From: an uncultured Lachnospiraceae bacterium
GTDB lineage: Bacteria > Bacillota > Clostridia > Lachnospirales > Lachnospiraceae
Assembly (NCBI GenBank): GCA_947565425.1
Contig: CANOFW010000020.1
Coordinates: 1-54,705 of the forward strand
Length of the DNA stretch: 54,705 nucleotides
Direction: 5' to 3'
Positions 9,639-21,521 of this stretch are shown piece by piece; positions within the stretch are counted from its first letter, which is position 1; each line of letters begins with the position of its first letter. Position numbers and translations under genes: made by a program. The notes beneath the pieces were generated by a model that had not been told where the DNA came from, did not search any database, and saw nothing but the letters and a program-made list of their open reading frames with translations.

Positions 9639-12600
9639 TCATTTTTTTATTCTGACGGAAACTGCTTTAGAATAAGGTCCGTAGACCTTCTTTCCATTTT
9701 CCTTATAGTAGGCTCTAACTTTTATATACAGCTTTTTGGCTTTTTTCGGCGCCTTTATTATGACCTTTCTCACCGTCGCTTTTTTGACTGTTTTCACCGC
9801 CTGATAGCCCTTCGTTTTCCTTGTTGATGTGTAGACTGTATATCCTTGGGCAAGAGACACCTTTTGCCAATTGACCGTTACCTTCTTCGCTTTTGCCGCC
9901 TTTGCCTTTGCTGACGGACGCGCCAACACCTTTACTTTGGCATACTTTTTACTCAAGGTACTATTATAAGCCGTCTTATCTGCTCTTGCTACAACTTTGT
10001 AATAATAAGTCTTTGCCTTTTTCACTGTTTTATCGGTGTAGTTTCGCTTAGTCGTACTACCAATCCTTTTATAGCTTCCTTTCGCCTTAGTCGCGCGGTA
10101 AATATCATATCCTTTCGCACCGCTCACCTTCCCAAAGGTGATCTTTACATGTGGACTTGTAGGAAGCTGCGCCGCTGTTACGTTGGCGGGTGCATTCAAT
10201 TTCTTACGCTGCGGATTACTGGGATTGCTTGGATTCCCTGGATTATCGGGATTCTCCGGGTTCCCTGGATTGTCGGGGTTATCGGGATCGTCTGGATTCC
10301 CTGGATTATCGGGATTCTCCGGCTCATCAGGATTACCCGGTTCCGCTGGTTTCTGCGCCTGGAATTTTTCAAAATCAGTGACCTTATTTCTGCCGGAAAC
10401 GGCTACATTTCCGCTGACATCCAAGCCAAATACCTGAACTGTGTTGTAAGATCCGGTAGGTACAAACGTCTTGCCTGGCGCTTCCATCACAGCCTTTCCC
10501 TCTACCACATCCATGCTGCCAATCTTTACTCCATTCACTAAAAATTCCACTGCTTTTATATTACTATCTGTCACATTTGCTTCCAAATTGACTGTTTCAG
10601 ATTCCTGATTTGTCTCTTTCTTAACCTCCACAGTAATCCCACCCGCAGTCTTATATCCCAATGACGAGGCCAATTGCTCAGGCGATGTAAACTGCGTGTC
10701 CAACCATTGCAAACGGTTTGTGAGGTATGTCTTTAACGCCAATATTTGCATATCAAATTTCTTGTTATTCTCCCATGGATACCAGAGATTTGCGTTTGCA
10801 TTTGCCGACTCTGCAAGTAAACTTTGGTAGGTGTCTAACGTCCCGCCAGTTGCTATCATCTCTCCCATTTTCGCGCGCATGTGTACGTAAAGCTCATAAG
10901 CCTTTACCGCAAAATATGGGTCTTGAATCAATGATTTATACCACTGGTTTGCCTGGGCTGCATCAGAAAATTTTGTCGTCTGCCACGTATCGTAAGTGCC
11001 GGAGCCCTGGGAATTACTGACAAGACTATCTGAAGACCAGTCCATATCCCAAATCGGCCCCATTTTAAACAAACCGTCGATGTCCTTGTACATATACGTA
11101 CTCTTTTTCATAGCGTCTACATTCATAAACAGTTCATTTACCATCCAATACTGTACCAGGGAATCCATATCAAACAATTGACTATAGCCAACTGTCTCAT
11201 TATTATAGACCGTAGTAAAATCAGACGCATAAACCGCGCTTTCAAATGCATTGATATAAGTCTTCACATAGTTCATGGCAGTCTCATTGGTAGCAATAAA
11301 TTCAGGACTTTTAAACTGTAAAGGCTGCCCCCTATTAGTCTTAAACTTAGAAAATTCATCATAATAAGAATCCAGCTCTACCAGGAAACCACCTGTACAT
11401 TGGGGCATATCCGAAATATAATCCGCAATCGAATACTCCTTATTCTTATAGTTGAACGTTCCACTGGTCAGCCAGCCCATATCATCCTCTGCCAGCAACG
11501 TTTCTATCCCATCCTGGTCATCTTTCGTCAGCCCTTTATCCTTGTCGGATTTGTAGACAGCTTTCGCCACGTCCCCGGCATAATCTTCCCAGTCATGAAT
11601 ATCTACTCTGCTGCCGGCTATCTTTACCTGTTCACAAAATTGATAGGTGCCCTTATACTCTCCATTTAAAATTAAATCTACATGAACAGACTGCATGTAT
11701 GGCATCCCCATCTCACCAGATAAATTGTAGGAAAGCATATTTCTCATATGAGCCTCGTCCGTATAATTTGCCAGCAACACCCAATGCTTATTCTTGCCAA
11801 AGCCAAATACATCCGTTTTCTCATCTAACTTTATCTTATAAGGCTTCTTGTCATACCCCCAAGTGGTATTACCCCTGCCACGAATCTTAATTGCTCCATC
11901 GTACAATGTAACATTTTCCGTATTATACTGAGCATTTCCTTGGATACTGCAAACTCCATTGATGTAATTTTCTTTGCTGGTGATTGCCTGCTTATTTTCT
12001 GTATTTACATAGAGCACCGGAAGTTTGCTGATATACATACTCACCTCATACGTGCCCGCATAGGCGCCGGAAGAAGTTGCTGTCACTGTCAGCATTTTCT
12101 CCAAATCCTCCTTGGTAGGCGTATAAGTTTCCCCTGCCTCTTTTACAGTTCCAGCTACCTTCCATTCATAAGCACAGCGCATATCCTCCGGCGCATTGAC
12201 CACGCTCACAGTAAGAGGTTCTCCAACCACGGCATATTCCTGGTTTATCTTTAAGGCAATCTTTGTCAGCACTGTTAGCCTAAATTTCTTCGTCTTGCCA
12301 GATGATGTTACCGCTGCCAGCGTGCAACTCGTATCTGCATATACATTATTTACCGTTACCGTACCATCTTTTCCAATGGAAAGTACATTAGGATTATCGC
12401 AGCTCCAGGTTATCGTCTCTGCGTCTCCCCCTATTTGAACGCTCATGGGAACCGTAAAATCCCCGGTAATTGCAGAAAGTGTATCTCCCTTCGCCAATTG
12501 CGGGAAGATGTTTGCTAAGGCAAGAACGCCTTCCAAAGCCTCAGATTCTGCGCACTGCTTCAGCAGAATATAACCTCCCTCTTTTGCCGTCCAGTAATTA

Positions 12601-13589
12601 TCGTTGAGCCCTTCTAACAACGTTCCTGCTTTTAACTGCTCCTCCGATATTGCCCTGCCTGTATTTTCCATACTGGAATCAGACAGATAATAACAATTGC
12701 TAATATTTGCTTTCATGTCTCCGCCGCTAATCCCATATCCGCTGTTCCCCTTAAAATTCACATTTCCGCTAAACAAGCAAGCTGTCATAGAAGCCGGACT
12801 GCTTTTGGCAATCCTGCCAATCATACCTGCTGCATAGTTATTGTCTTTGGAACTACCAGAGATTACGTCCGCACCGACATAAATATTGCTGAGGCTTACG
12901 CCATTATTTGCCGCTGGCTGTTGTCCGCCCCAGCCGCCTCCCCAGCCGGCTGTATCCTGGGCTTCATAACGCATCCCTCCCGCAAAACCGCCCACGCCAA
13001 CTACATCTCCTCCATTAGAAGGATTACCTGTAATCGTACCATCCATAATCGCCACGTTATCAATCTCTGCATTATGGTTAATTTCCCCGGCAAGACCACC
13101 GAGCGAAAGATAACCGCTTCCTGACATATCCACATTTACGTCCACACCGGTAAGAATCAAATTTTTTACGGACGCCTTATCGCTGTCGCTGTCACTACCA
13201 ATAATACCAAACAAGCCATACTGCCAATCCTGCGCGGAATTGCCGGATTTATGTATGGACAAATTAGAAACAATATGATTGCCGCCATCAAATGTACCGG
13301 AAAACACATTATTCCCTGAAGATGCACCACGCGTACCCACACCGCCTCCAATCGGCGTAAAATCAACACCTGTCATGTCAATATCCGCAGAAAGCACATA
13401 ATCTCCTGACAAGGGGTAAGCTGCATCTGTACCAATTTTCTGTAAATCTTCCACCGTAGAAATTATAATTTTCTCCTCTGCACGTGCAACCATTATCCCT
13501 CCAGGATAACTCACGCCGCTTGTCACAGCCACGAACAGCACAAGCACAGCGCTGAATAGAGCTTTCACTCCTTTTCTGAATCTTTTCAT
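9639..13589 (-). CDS. Large secreted CotH-kinase-family protein with Ig-like and FN3 domains
   Basis: 1316 residues. Layout: signal peptide (MKRFRKGVKALFSAVLVLFV..., cleavage near ARAEE); residues 40-340, a GLUG/beta-helix-like region (LSADIDMTGVDFTPIGG and repeats); 360-530, bacterial Ig-like domains; about 540-970, a CotH domain (IRGRGNTTWGYDKKPYKIKL, WVLLANYTDEAHMRN, GPIWDMDWS); a following Ig-like segment; a Pro/Asn/Asp-Gly linker near 1085-1125; and two FN3-like domains to the end. CotH proteins are atypical protein kinases of spore coats, but many clostridial secreted versions are of unknown role. No LPXTG or transmembrane anchor at the C end. Start ATG 13589 follows GAGGAGAAGGT. Convergent or adjacent genes are unrelated. 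Confidence 0.85.
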   Translation of the reverse strand: MKRFRKGVKALFSAVLVLFVAVTSGVSYPGGIMVARAEEKIIISTVEDLQKIGTDAAYPLSGDYVLSADIDMTGVDFTPIGGGVGTRGASSGNNVFSGTFDGGNHIVSNLSIHKSGNSAQDWQYGLFGIIGSDSDSDKASVKNLILTGVDVNVDMSGSGYLSLGGLAGEINHNAEIDNVAIMDGTITGNPSNGGDVVGVGGFAGGMRYEAQDTAGWGGGWGGQQPAANNGVSLSNIYVGADVISGSSKDNNYAAGMIGRIAKSSPASMTACLFSGNVNFKGNSGYGISGGDMKANISNCYYLSDSSMENTGRAISEEQLKAGTLLEGLNDNYWTAKEGGYILLKQCAESEALEGVLALANIFPQLAKGDTLSAITGDFTVPMSVQIGGDAETITWSCDNPNVLSIGKDGTVTVNNVYADTSCTLAAVTSSGKTKKFRLTVLTKIALKINQEYAVVGEPLTVSVVNAPEDMRCAYEWKVAGTVKEAGETYTPTKEDLEKMLTVTATSSGAYAGTYEVSMYISKLPVLYVNTENKQAITSKENYINGVCSIQGNAQYNTENVTLYDGAIKIRGRGNTTWGYDKKPYKIKLDEKTDVFGFGKNKHWVLLANYTDEAHMRNMLSYNLSGEMGMPYMQSVHVDLILNGEYKGTYQFCEQVKIAGSRVDIHDWEDYAGDVAKAVYKSDKDKGLTKDDQDGIETLLAEDDMGWLTSGTFNYKNKEYSIADYISDMPQCTGGFLVELDSYYDEFSKFKTNRGQPLQFKSPEFIATNETAMNYVKTYINAFESAVYASDFTTVYNNETVGYSQLFDMDSLVQYWMVNELFMNVDAMKKSTYMYKDIDGLFKMGPIWDMDWSSDSLVSNSQGSGTYDTWQTTKFSDAAQANQWYKSLIQDPYFAVKAYELYVHMRAKMGEMIATGGTLDTYQSLLAESANANANLWYPWENNKKFDMQILALKTYLTNRLQWLDTQFTSPEQLASSLGYKTAGGITVEVKKETNQESETVNLEANVTDSNIKAVEFLVNGVKIGSMDVVEGKAVMEAPGKTFVPTGSYNTVQVFGLDVSGNVAVSGRNKVTDFEKFQAQKPAEPGNPDEPENPDNPGNPDDPDNPDNPGNPENPDNPGNPSNPSNPQRKKLNAPANVTAAQLPTSPHVKITFGKVSGAKGYDIYRATKAKGSYKRIGSTTKRNYTDKTVKKAKTYYYKVVARADKTAYNSTLSKKYAKVKVLARPSAKAKAAKAKKVTVNWQKVSLAQGYTVYTSTRKTKGYQAVKTVKKATVRKVIIKAPKKAKKLYIKVRAYYKENGKKVYGPYSKAVSVRIKK
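10213..10340 (-). repeat. In-frame Pro/Asn/Gly linker repeats within CotH gene
   Basis: Degenerate repeats encode a PGNP-D(N/D)P-type linker. One 29-base unit (10231-10259) recurs exactly at 10294-10322, an offset of 63 bases or 21 codons. This is a flexible wall-spanning linker, prone to length change by slippage or recombination. Confidence 0.7.
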
Positions 13590-13627
13590 ACCTTCTCCTC
13601 TTCTTCGCTTCTACAAATCTTTGTACT

Positions 13628-13633
13628 ATTATA
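13628..13633 (-). promoter_or_regulatory. Possible -10 element of the CotH-family gene
   Basis: TATAAT on the minus strand, 39 bases before the CotH gene start and downstream of the rpoC terminator. No TTGACA-like -35 lies 16-18 bases upstream (the bases there read AGGAAT), so an activator or an alternative sigma factor may be used. Confidence 0.35.
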
Positions 13634-13685
13634 TCGTCTATACTCGAACGATTCCTTAAAAATTCTATTCCTTTTCTAATAGGAT

Positions 13686-13721
13686 AAAAAGCCCCATACG
13701 TCAAAACGTATGAAGCTTTTT
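13686..13721 (-). terminator. rpoBC terminator
   Basis: Immediately after the rpoC stop the minus strand reads as a 15-pair stem (including two G-T pairs), from AAAAAGCTTCATACG to its partner CGTATGGGGCTTTTT, with a six-base loop and a U tract formed by the distal arm. It is symmetric enough to work in both directions. It ends the rpoBC transcript and isolates it from the CotH gene. Confidence 0.9.
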
Positions 13722-13724
13722 AAT

Positions 13725-16700
13725 TTATAACAACTCTGTCTCTGCCATTTCCTCTATGCTATCTTGTGAAAATTCCTCCACAGATTCCTCTGAGAAATCA
13801 TCCTGTGCCTCCTGTGGAAGTTCATTCTGCCCTACTGCGGACTCATAACTGAAATCCAATTCACCTTCCTCAAAATTGATATCATCCATAAGATTAACAT
13901 CCGTAGAAAGCTTGATATTATGGTAACGTTTCATACCCGTTCCGGCAGGAATCAACTTACCAATCAGCACATTTTCTTTCAATCCAATCAAGGGATCTAC
14001 CTTACCCTTAATTGCCGCCTCCGTCAGCACCTTCGTTGTCTCCTGGAAGGACGCCGCAGACAGGAATGAGTTTGTAGCAAGGGAAGCCTTGGTAATACCG
14101 AGCATTACTTGTTTGCCGTCCGCCGGCTCTTTCCCTTCCTCCTGTAATCTCTCATTCGTGTCCTCATATTCGAGAATATCTACCAAGGTCCCCGGAAGGA
14201 AATCAGAATCTCCATTATTCTCAATACGGATTTTCTTTAACATCTGACGCACAATCACTTCGATATGCTTGTCATTGATTTCCACACCTTGCAGACGATA
14301 AACACGCTGTACTTCCTGAATCATATAATCCTGTACGGCACGCACACCCTTAATTTTCAAAATATCATGTGGGTTCACACTACCTTCGGTCAGTTCATCG
14401 CCAGCCTCTAAGATTGCGCCATCCATAATCTTAATACGTGAGCCATAGGGAATCAGGTACGCCTTCATCTCTCCGGTCTCCTCGTTTGTGACAATGATTT
14501 CACGTTTCTTCTTGGTGTCCTTGATAGTAGCGACGCCTGCAAATTCTGTGATAATCGCCAGACCCTTTGGCTTACGCGCCTCAAAAAGCTCCTCCACACG
14601 AGGAAGACCCTGTGTGATATCGTTTCCTGCAACACCGCCGGTATGGAAGGTACGCATCGTAAGCTGTGTACCAGGCTCGCCAATTGACTGCGCTGCGATA
14701 ATACCTACAGACTCTCCGACCTGAACTGCCTGGCCGGTCGCCATGTTCGCGCCATAACACTTCGCACAAATTCCATTGTGTGAACGACAGGTCAGCACGG
14801 TACGAATCTTCACCTTGGTAAGCGGTTCGCCCTTCTCATTCACACCCTTGCTCATAACTAATGCCGCACGCCTAGGCGTAATCATATGATTTGCTTTTAC
14901 CAGGACATTCCCATCTGCATCACAGATGGTATCACAGGAGAAACGTCCAGTAATTCGCTCCTGCAAGCTCTCAATTTCTTCCTTGCCGTCCATAAATGCT
15001 TTCACATACATACCCGGGATTGATTTGCCTTCACAACAGTCAATATCACGGATAATCAATTCCTGTGATACGTCGACAAGACGCCTCGTCAAATATCCCG
15101 AGTCCGCCGTACGCAGCGCCGTATCGGACAGACCCTTGCGGGCTCCATGCGCCGACATGAAATACTCCAATACATCCAGGCCCTCACGGAAATTAGACTT
15201 AATCGGCAACTCAATCGTACGCCCCGTCGTATCAGCCATCAAACCACGCATTCCTGCGAGCTGTTTGATCTGTTTATCGGAACCACGGGCGCCAGAATCC
15301 GCCATCATATAGATGTTATTATACTTATCCAGACCGTCCAAAAGTTCCTTTGTCAAAATGTCGTCCGTCTGTTTCCAGGTCTCAACGACTTCCTTATATC
15401 TCTCTTCCTCAGTAATCAGGCCGCGCTTATAGTTCTTGGTAATTTTATCTACCGTGTCCTGCGCATTCTGAATCAATTCCGGTTTCTTTGCCGGCACGGT
15501 CATATCAGAAATAGAAACAGTCATCGCCGCCCTGGTAGAATACTTATAGCCCATAGCCTTGATATCGTCTAAAACCTCTGCCGTCTTTGTTGCACCATGA
15601 ATATTGATAACCTTCTCAAGAATCTGCTTCAGGCCCTTTTTCCCTACATGAAAATCAACTTCAAGCTTCAGAAAATCTTCCGGCTTGCTTCTGTCTACAA
15701 ATCCTAAATCCTGCGGCAAAATCTCATTGAAAATGAAACGTCCCAACGTGGACTCCACATTTCCGCTTACGACTTCACCCTCCGGCGTCGTGCGCTGCAT
15801 ACGCGCCGTAATCCTGGAATGCAAGGTCAAAGCTTCATTCTCATAAGCGAGAATCGCCTCGTTTACATTCTTGAAAAACTTGCCTTCCCCTAACGCTCCC
15901 GGCCTTTCCTGCGTCAGATAATAAATTCCGAGCACCATATCCTGGGAAGGAACTGCCACCGGCCCACCGTCCGAAGGCTTCAAAAGGTTATTTGGTGACA
16001 ACAATAAAAATCTGCACTCTGACTGCGCTTCTACAGATAACGGAAGATGCACCGCCATCTGGTCTCCGTCGAAGTCCGCGTTAAACGCCGTACATACCAA
16101 CGGATGCAGCTTAATCGCCTTACCCTCTACCAGAATAGGCTCAAACGCCTGGATTCCTAATCTGTGCAGCGTGGGGGCGCGGTTGAGCATAACCGGATGT
16201 TCTTTGATCACTTCCTCCAAAACATCCCACACCTCTGGTTGGAGACGCTCTACCATTTTCTTGGCGCTCTTAATATTGTGCGCCGCTCCATTATATACAA
16301 GCTCTTTCATAACGAAAGGTTTAAACAACTCAATTGCCATCTCTTTGGGCAATCCACACTGATAAATCTTTAACTCCGGCCCCACCACGATAACGGAACG
16401 CCCAGAGTAATCGACACGTTTTCCAAGAAGATTCTGACGGAAACGTCCTGATTTACCCTTCAACATATCGGACAATGACTTGAGGGCACGGTTTCCGGGT
16501 CCGGTAACCGGACGGCCTCTGCGTCCATTGTCAATCAGCGCATCCACTGCCTCTTGCAGCATTCTCTTCTCATTTCTGACGATAATATCCGGCGCACCCA
16601 GCTCTAACAGCCTGCGCAGACGGTTATTGCGGTTAATAATACGGCGGTATAAATCATTCAGGTCAGAGGTCGCAAATCGCCCGCCGTCCAACTGTACCAT

Positions 16701-17444
16701 CGGACGTAAATCGGGTGGAATCACAGGAATTACATCCATAATCATCCACTCCGGCTTGTTTCCGGAACCACGGAACGCCTCTACTACTTCCAGACGCTTG
16801 ATGATACGAGCACGTTTCTGCCCGGTCGCGTCCTTCAAAGCAGTCTTTAATTCCAGCGCATCCTTTTCCAGATCAATGGCCTCTAACAACTCCTTGATGG
16901 ATTCTGCGCCCATTCCCACACGGAAATCAGCGCCAAACTTCTCCCTTGCCTCCTGGTACTCCGCTTCCGTCAAAACTTGTTTGTACTGCAAGTCGCTGCT
17001 TCCCTTATCTAAAACAATATAAGATGCAAAATACAATACCTTCTCTAACGTCCTGGGGGATAAATCCAGAACTAATCCCATACGACTGGGGATTCCCTTA
17101 AAATACCAGATATGGGACACGGGGGCTGCAAGCTCGATATGCCCCATGCGCTCCCGGCGCACGCTCGCCTTCGTAATCTCTACGCCGCAACGGTCACAGA
17201 CAACGCCCTTATAACGGATTTTCTTGTATTTTCCGCAATGGCACTCCCAGTCCTTGCTAGGTCCGAAAATTTTCTCGCAGAACAAACCGTCCTTTTCTGG
17301 TTTCAGGGTTCTATAGTTGATGGTCTCCGGCTTCTTTACCTCGCCTCTGGACCACTCGCGGATTTTTTCAGGTGACGCCAGGCCAATCTTAATGGCGTCA
17401 AACGTGATTGGCTGGTATTTCTCTTTATTCATTGCTTCTGGCAT
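13725..17444 (-). CDS. rpoC: RNA polymerase beta' subunit
   Basis: 1239 residues, full length for a Firmicute beta'. Seen in order: N-terminal zinc site CHCGKYKK...CDRCG near residues 68-87; the catalytic magnesium motif [12 protein letters not shown] near 459; trigger-loop and bridge-helix segments; the second zinc cluster [13 protein letters not shown]; and [19 protein letters not shown]. The C-terminal 40 residues form an acidic tail rich in Glu/Asp/Ser. Start ATG 17444 has GGGAG upstream and lies 21 bases after the rpoB stop, so the two are one operon. No interruption or intein. Confidence 0.98.
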   Translation of the reverse strand: MPEAMNKEKYQPITFDAIKIGLASPEKIREWSRGEVKKPETINYRTLKPEKDGLFCEKIFGPSKDWECHCGKYKKIRYKGVVCDRCGVEITKASVRRERMGHIELAAPVSHIWYFKGIPSRMGLVLDLSPRTLEKVLYFASYIVLDKGSSDLQYKQVLTEAEYQEAREKFGADFRVGMGAESIKELLEAIDLEKDALELKTALKDATGQKRARIIKRLEVVEAFRGSGNKPEWMIMDVIPVIPPDLRPMVQLDGGRFATSDLNDLYRRIINRNNRLRRLLELGAPDIIVRNEKRMLQEAVDALIDNGRRGRPVTGPGNRALKSLSDMLKGKSGRFRQNLLGKRVDYSGRSVIVVGPELKIYQCGLPKEMAIELFKPFVMKELVYNGAAHNIKSAKKMVERLQPEVWDVLEEVIKEHPVMLNRAPTLHRLGIQAFEPILVEGKAIKLHPLVCTAFNADFDGDQMAVHLPLSVEAQSECRFLLLSPNNLLKPSDGGPVAVPSQDMVLGIYYLTQERPGALGEGKFFKNVNEAILAYENEALTLHSRITARMQRTTPEGEVVSGNVESTLGRFIFNEILPQDLGFVDRSKPEDFLKLEVDFHVGKKGLKQILEKVINIHGATKTAEVLDDIKAMGYKYSTRAAMTVSISDMTVPAKKPELIQNAQDTVDKITKNYKRGLITEEERYKEVVETWKQTDDILTKELLDGLDKYNNIYMMADSGARGSDKQIKQLAGMRGLMADTTGRTIELPIKSNFREGLDVLEYFMSAHGARKGLSDTALRTADSGYLTRRLVDVSQELIIRDIDCCEGKSIPGMYVKAFMDGKEEIESLQERITGRFSCDTICDADGNVLVKANHMITPRRAALVMSKGVNEKGEPLTKVKIRTVLTCRSHNGICAKCYGANMATGQAVQVGESVGIIAAQSIGEPGTQLTMRTFHTGGVAGNDITQGLPRVEELFEARKPKGLAIITEFAGVATIKDTKKKREIIVTNEETGEMKAYLIPYGSRIKIMDGAILEAGDELTEGSVNPHDILKIKGVRAVQDYMIQEVQRVYRLQGVEINDKHIEVIVRQMLKKIRIENNGDSDFLPGTLVDILEYEDTNERLQEEGKEPADGKQVMLGITKASLATNSFLSAASFQETTKVLTEAAIKGKVDPLIGLKENVLIGKLIPAGTGMKRYHNIKLSTDVNLMDDINFEEGELDFSYESAVGQNELPQEAQDDFSEESVEEFSQDSIEEMAETELL

Positions 17445-17465
17445 GGTGACTCTCCCTTCTATCCT

Positions 17466-20400
17466 CTATTCAAGAACATCTTCAAACTCGGCGAAATCAT
17501 CCTCTAGTTCCAACGCATCCTCTTCCTCATCATCCTCTTCTTCTATATCAACCAGCTCTTCGCTCTCCTCATTGAACTCCTGCTTGCTGAAGCCCATTTC
17601 ACCAAAGGATTCCTCCTCCTCAAAGGCAAAATTGCGGTCGCCTGCAATAATGGAATTCAAATCGGTGTTGCCATACTCGCTGGTTTCCATCAACTCTATC
17701 TCTTCTCTGTTCTCGTCCAGAACTTTCACATCAAGCCCCAATGACTGAAGCTCCTTCAAAAGCACCTTAAAGGATTCCGGAATACCCGGTTTGGGAATAT
17801 TGTCGCCTTTAATGATCGCTTCGTAGGTCTTCACACGTCCGATAACATCATCCGACTTCACAGTCAAAATCTCCTGCAAGGTATAAGATGCGCCGTACGC
17901 TTCCAGAGCCCAAACCTCCATCTCTCCAAAACGCTGTCCGCCGAACTGCGCTTTACCACCTAACGGCTGCTGCGTTACCAGTGAGTACGGTCCGGTAGAA
18001 CGCGCATGAATCTTATCATCTACCAAATGGTGAAGTTTCAGATAATGCATGTGCCCAATCGTAACCGGACTGTCGAAATATTCTCCTGTCCTTCCGTCGC
18101 GCAGCCTGACCTTACCGTCACGGGAAAGCGGTACGCCCTTCCACACTTCTCTATGCTCTCTGTTTTCATAAAGATACTCCAGTACCTCGGGAAGCAATTC
18201 CTGCTTGTGCTTTGCCTCAAACTCTTCCCAGGACAGATTCACATAATCGTTCGCTAAATCCAGGGTATCCATGATATCGTTCTCGTCCGCACCGTCAAAA
18301 ACCGGCGTGGCAATATTAAATCCCAGCGCTTTTGCTGCCAGGCTCAAATGAATCTCCAATACCTGCCCGATATTCATACGCGACGGCACGCCCAGCGGAT
18401 TCAACACGATATCCAGCGGACGTCCATTCGGCAGAAACGGCATATCCTCCACCGGAAGCACCCTGGAAACGACACCCTTGTTACCATGACGTCCAGCCAT
18501 CTTATCACCCACAGAAATTTTTCTCTTCTGGGCGATGTAAATACGAACTGCCTGATTCACTCCCGGCGACAGTTCGTCACCGTTGTCCCTGGTAAATACC
18601 TTGGCGTCAACGACAATCCCGTATTCACCATGCGGAACCTTGAGGGAAGTATCACGGACCTCACGCGCTTTCTCACCAAAAATTGCGCGCAGCAGACGTT
18701 CTTCTGCGGTCAGTTCCGTCTCTCCCTTGGGCGTTACCTTACCCACGAGAATATCCCCGGCACGCACTTCCGCGCCAATGCGGATAATTCCCCGCTCATC
18801 CAAATCTTTGAGCGCATCATCGCCGACACCTGGAACGTCTCTTGTAATCTCTTCCGGTCCCAGCTTAGTATCGCGCGCCTCTGCCTCATACTCCTCTATA
18901 TGAACGGATGTGTAAACATCCTCCTGTACTAATCTTTCACTCAAAAGAACAGCGTCCTCGTAATTGTATCCCTCCCAGGTCATGAAGCCAATCAGCGGAT
19001 TCTTGCCCAATGCAAGTTCACCGTTGGAAGTGGAGGGACCGTCTGCAATCACCTGACCCTTTTCTACTCTATCACCCTTAAAAACAATCGGTCTCTGGTT
19101 ATAACAGTTCGACTGGTTGCTTCGTAAAAATTTCGTCAATTTATAGACGTCGCGGTTGCCATCTTCCGTTTTAACCGTAATCTCATTGGAAACAGCACGC
19201 TCTACGACGCCGGCACGCTTCGCCAGCACGCAGACGCCGGAATCCTCCGCTGCTTTCGTCTCCATACCAGTTCCGACTGCCGGAGCCTCCGTAGTCAAAA
19301 GCGGCACAGCCTGACGCTGCATGTTAGAACCCATCAACGCACGGTTTGCATCATCATTTTCCAGGAAGGGAATCAATGCCGTTGCCACGGAGAACACCAT
19401 CTTCGGCGATACGTCCATATAATCAAACATTGCCTTCTCATACTCCTGTGTCTCCTCGCGGTAACGACCGGAAACGGAGTTACGCACGAAATGGCCTTCT
19501 GCGTCGAGCGCCTCGTTTGCCTGCGCTACATGATAGTTATCTTCCTCATCTGCCGTCATATAGATTACTTCATCTGTAACGCGCGGATTTTTGGGATCTG
19601 ATTTATCAATCTTTCGGTAAGGCGCTTCCACAAAACCGTATTCGTTAATTCTGGCATACGTCGCCAGCGAGTTAATCAGACCGATATTTGGACCTTCAGG
19701 AGTCTCAATTGGGCACATTCTTCCATAATGGGAATAATGCACGTCACGCACCTCAAATCCGGCGCGGTCCCTGGACAGACCACCAGGTCCCAATGCAGAC
19801 AAACGCCTCTTGTGTGTCAACTCTCCCAGAGGGTTATTCTGATCCATGAACTGTGACAATTGCGAGGAACCAAAGAACTCCTTCACCGCCGCTGTCACCG
19901 GTTTAATATTAATCAAGCTCTGCGGAGAAATTCCCTGCAAATCCTGAGTCGTCATCCTCTCACGGACAACACGCTCCATTCTGGATAACCCAATACGGTA
20001 CTGATTCTGCAACAATTCTCCAACAGCACGAATACGACGATTACCCAAATGGTCAATATCGTCGTCATTTCCCAGACCATATTCCAGATGCATATTATAG
20101 TTGATGGAAGATAAAATATCTTCCCTGGTAATATGCTTAGGAATCAAATCTGCCGCATTTCTGTGAAGCGCATCTTTTATATCTTCTAAACTCTCGTTTT
20201 CTTCTAATATTTTCTCTAAAACCGGGTAATATACTAATTCTGTAATCCCCAGGCTCCTTGCCTCTTCCTGCGTAATATCAACATAATTTGTCACATCCAC
20301 CATCAAATTGGACAGCACTTTGATATTGCGCTCCTCGCCCTGAATCCATACATACGGAACTGCCGTGTTCTGAATCGCATCCGCGAGCTCACGGTTCACG

Positions 20401-21341
20401 GTGGTTCCCTTTTCAGCGACAATCTCACCTGTCGTCTCATCAATCACGTCCTCGGCAAGAACCTGTCCGTGAATACGGTTGCGCAAAGACAGCTTTTTGT
20501 TAAATTTATATCTTCCGACCTTCGCCAAATCATACCGTCTGGGATCGAAGAACATGGCATTAATCAAGCTCTCCGCGCTCTCCACGGTAAGCGGCTCTCC
20601 GGGACGGATCTTCTTGTACAATTCCAAAAGACCTTCCTGGTAATTGGTAGCAACGTCTTTGCCAAAGCTGGCAATAATCTTGGGCTCTTCTCCAAATAAG
20701 TCAACAATCTCCTGATTGGTGCCAATCCCAAGCGCACGAATTAAGACAGTAACCGGTACTTTCCTCGTTCTGTCCACGCGCACATAAAATACATCATTGG
20801 AGTCGGTCTCATACTCCAACCATGCGCCTCGGTTGGGAATTACAGTGCAGGAATATAAGGTCTTGCCCACCTTGTCGTGCGCAATTCCATAATAAATGCC
20901 GGGAGAACGCACCAACTGGCTTACAATAACACGTTCCGCACCGTTGATCACGAAAGTTCCCGTCTCCGTCATAAGTGGTAAATCGCCCATGAAGATTTCA
21001 TAATCTTTAACCTCTTCTACCGCCTCTTTGTTGTAAAATCTTACTTTTACTTTCAAGGGTGCAGCATAGGTTGCATCTCGCTCTTTACACTCTGCGATCG
21101 AGTATTTGACATCGTCTTCGCACAATGTAAAACCAACAAATTCCAGACTCAACTGTCCGCTGTAGTCTGCGATGGGAGAAATATCAGCAAATACTTCTTT
21201 TAATCCTTCACTGATAAACCAGTTGTAAGAATTCTTCTGAACCTCGATCAGGTTCGGCATTTCTAATACTTCCTTTTGTCGCGAGTAACTCATACGAACG
21301 CTTTTTCCTGCTTTAATCGGACGTATTCTGTTTTTCTCCAT
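17466..21341 (-). CDS. rpoB: RNA polymerase beta subunit
   Basis: 1291 residues from ATG 21341 ([20 protein letters not shown]), chosen because GAGGTG precedes it and it matches usual beta starts; the frame stays open 29 codons further upstream. The rifampicin region is wild-type-like ([32 protein letters not shown]). Later blocks include [15 protein letters not shown] and [13 protein letters not shown]. The last 60 residues form a strongly acidic tail. Normally preceded by rplJ-rplL; here the upstream neighbour is an unrelated ECF sigma/anti-sigma pair. Confidence 0.98.
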   Translation of the reverse strand: MEKNRIRPIKAGKSVRMSYSRQKEVLEMPNLIEVQKNSYNWFISEGLKEVFADISPIADYSGQLSLEFVGFTLCEDDVKYSIAECKERDATYAAPLKVKVRFYNKEAVEEVKDYEIFMGDLPLMTETGTFVINGAERVIVSQLVRSPGIYYGIAHDKVGKTLYSCTVIPNRGAWLEYETDSNDVFYVRVDRTRKVPVTVLIRALGIGTNQEIVDLFGEEPKIIASFGKDVATNYQEGLLELYKKIRPGEPLTVESAESLINAMFFDPRRYDLAKVGRYKFNKKLSLRNRIHGQVLAEDVIDETTGEIVAEKGTTVNRELADAIQNTAVPYVWIQGEERNIKVLSNLMVDVTNYVDITQEEARSLGITELVYYPVLEKILEENESLEDIKDALHRNAADLIPKHITREDILSSINYNMHLEYGLGNDDDIDHLGNRRIRAVGELLQNQYRIGLSRMERVVRERMTTQDLQGISPQSLINIKPVTAAVKEFFGSSQLSQFMDQNNPLGELTHKRRLSALGPGGLSRDRAGFEVRDVHYSHYGRMCPIETPEGPNIGLINSLATYARINEYGFVEAPYRKIDKSDPKNPRVTDEVIYMTADEEDNYHVAQANEALDAEGHFVRNSVSGRYREETQEYEKAMFDYMDVSPKMVFSVATALIPFLENDDANRALMGSNMQRQAVPLLTTEAPAVGTGMETKAAEDSGVCVLAKRAGVVERAVSNEITVKTEDGNRDVYKLTKFLRSNQSNCYNQRPIVFKGDRVEKGQVIADGPSTSNGELALGKNPLIGFMTWEGYNYEDAVLLSERLVQEDVYTSVHIEEYEAEARDTKLGPEEITRDVPGVGDDALKDLDERGIIRIGAEVRAGDILVGKVTPKGETELTAEERLLRAIFGEKAREVRDTSLKVPHGEYGIVVDAKVFTRDNGDELSPGVNQAVRIYIAQKRKISVGDKMAGRHGNKGVVSRVLPVEDMPFLPNGRPLDIVLNPLGVPSRMNIGQVLEIHLSLAAKALGFNIATPVFDGADENDIMDTLDLANDYVNLSWEEFEAKHKQELLPEVLEYLYENREHREVWKGVPLSRDGKVRLRDGRTGEYFDSPVTIGHMHYLKLHHLVDDKIHARSTGPYSLVTQQPLGGKAQFGGQRFGEMEVWALEAYGASYTLQEILTVKSDDVIGRVKTYEAIIKGDNIPKPGIPESFKVLLKELQSLGLDVKVLDENREEIELMETSEYGNTDLNSIIAGDRNFAFEEEESFGEMGFSKQEFNEESEELVDIEEEDDEEEDALELEDDFAEFEDVLE

Positions 21342-21418
21342 TGACGTTTCACCTCTCGTTTTTATATTCTGCCTACTGCCTGGCAATGAGTACACGTTAC
21401 CACAATAGTGCATCCTAT

Positions 21419-21448
21419 ATGATAGCACAACCGCTTATTCAATGTCAA
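21419..21448 (-). promoter_or_regulatory. rpoBC promoter
   Basis: TTGACA (21448-21443), 18-base spacer, TATCAT (21424-21419) on the minus strand, about 80 bases before the rpoB start and just downstream of the preceding gene's terminator. This shows rpoBC here is an independent transcription unit. Confidence 0.8.
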
Positions 21449-21464
21449 GGATTATTTTCATAAC

Positions 21465-21493
21465 AAAAGGCACAGGCCACGCCTGCACCTTTT
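21465..21493 (-). terminator. Terminator of the sigma/anti-sigma operon
   Basis: AAAAGGTGCAGG and CCTGTGCCTTTT pair over 12 positions (two G-U) around a five-base loop, with a U-rich distal arm, about 28 bases after the DUF4179 gene stop. Confidence 0.85.
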
Positions 21494-21521
21494 GCTTCTC
21501 ACATTTTTATCTGTAGCTTCT

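Noticed and set aside
10213-10340. CRISPR-like or tandem repeat array
   Set aside because: The repeats are in frame and encode a Pro/Asn/Gly linker; there are no uniform spacers.
17317-17748. Serine-rich open frame on the plus strand
   Set aside because: It is the antisense of the acidic rpoB tail and rpoC start; low-complexity mirror of Glu/Asp codons.
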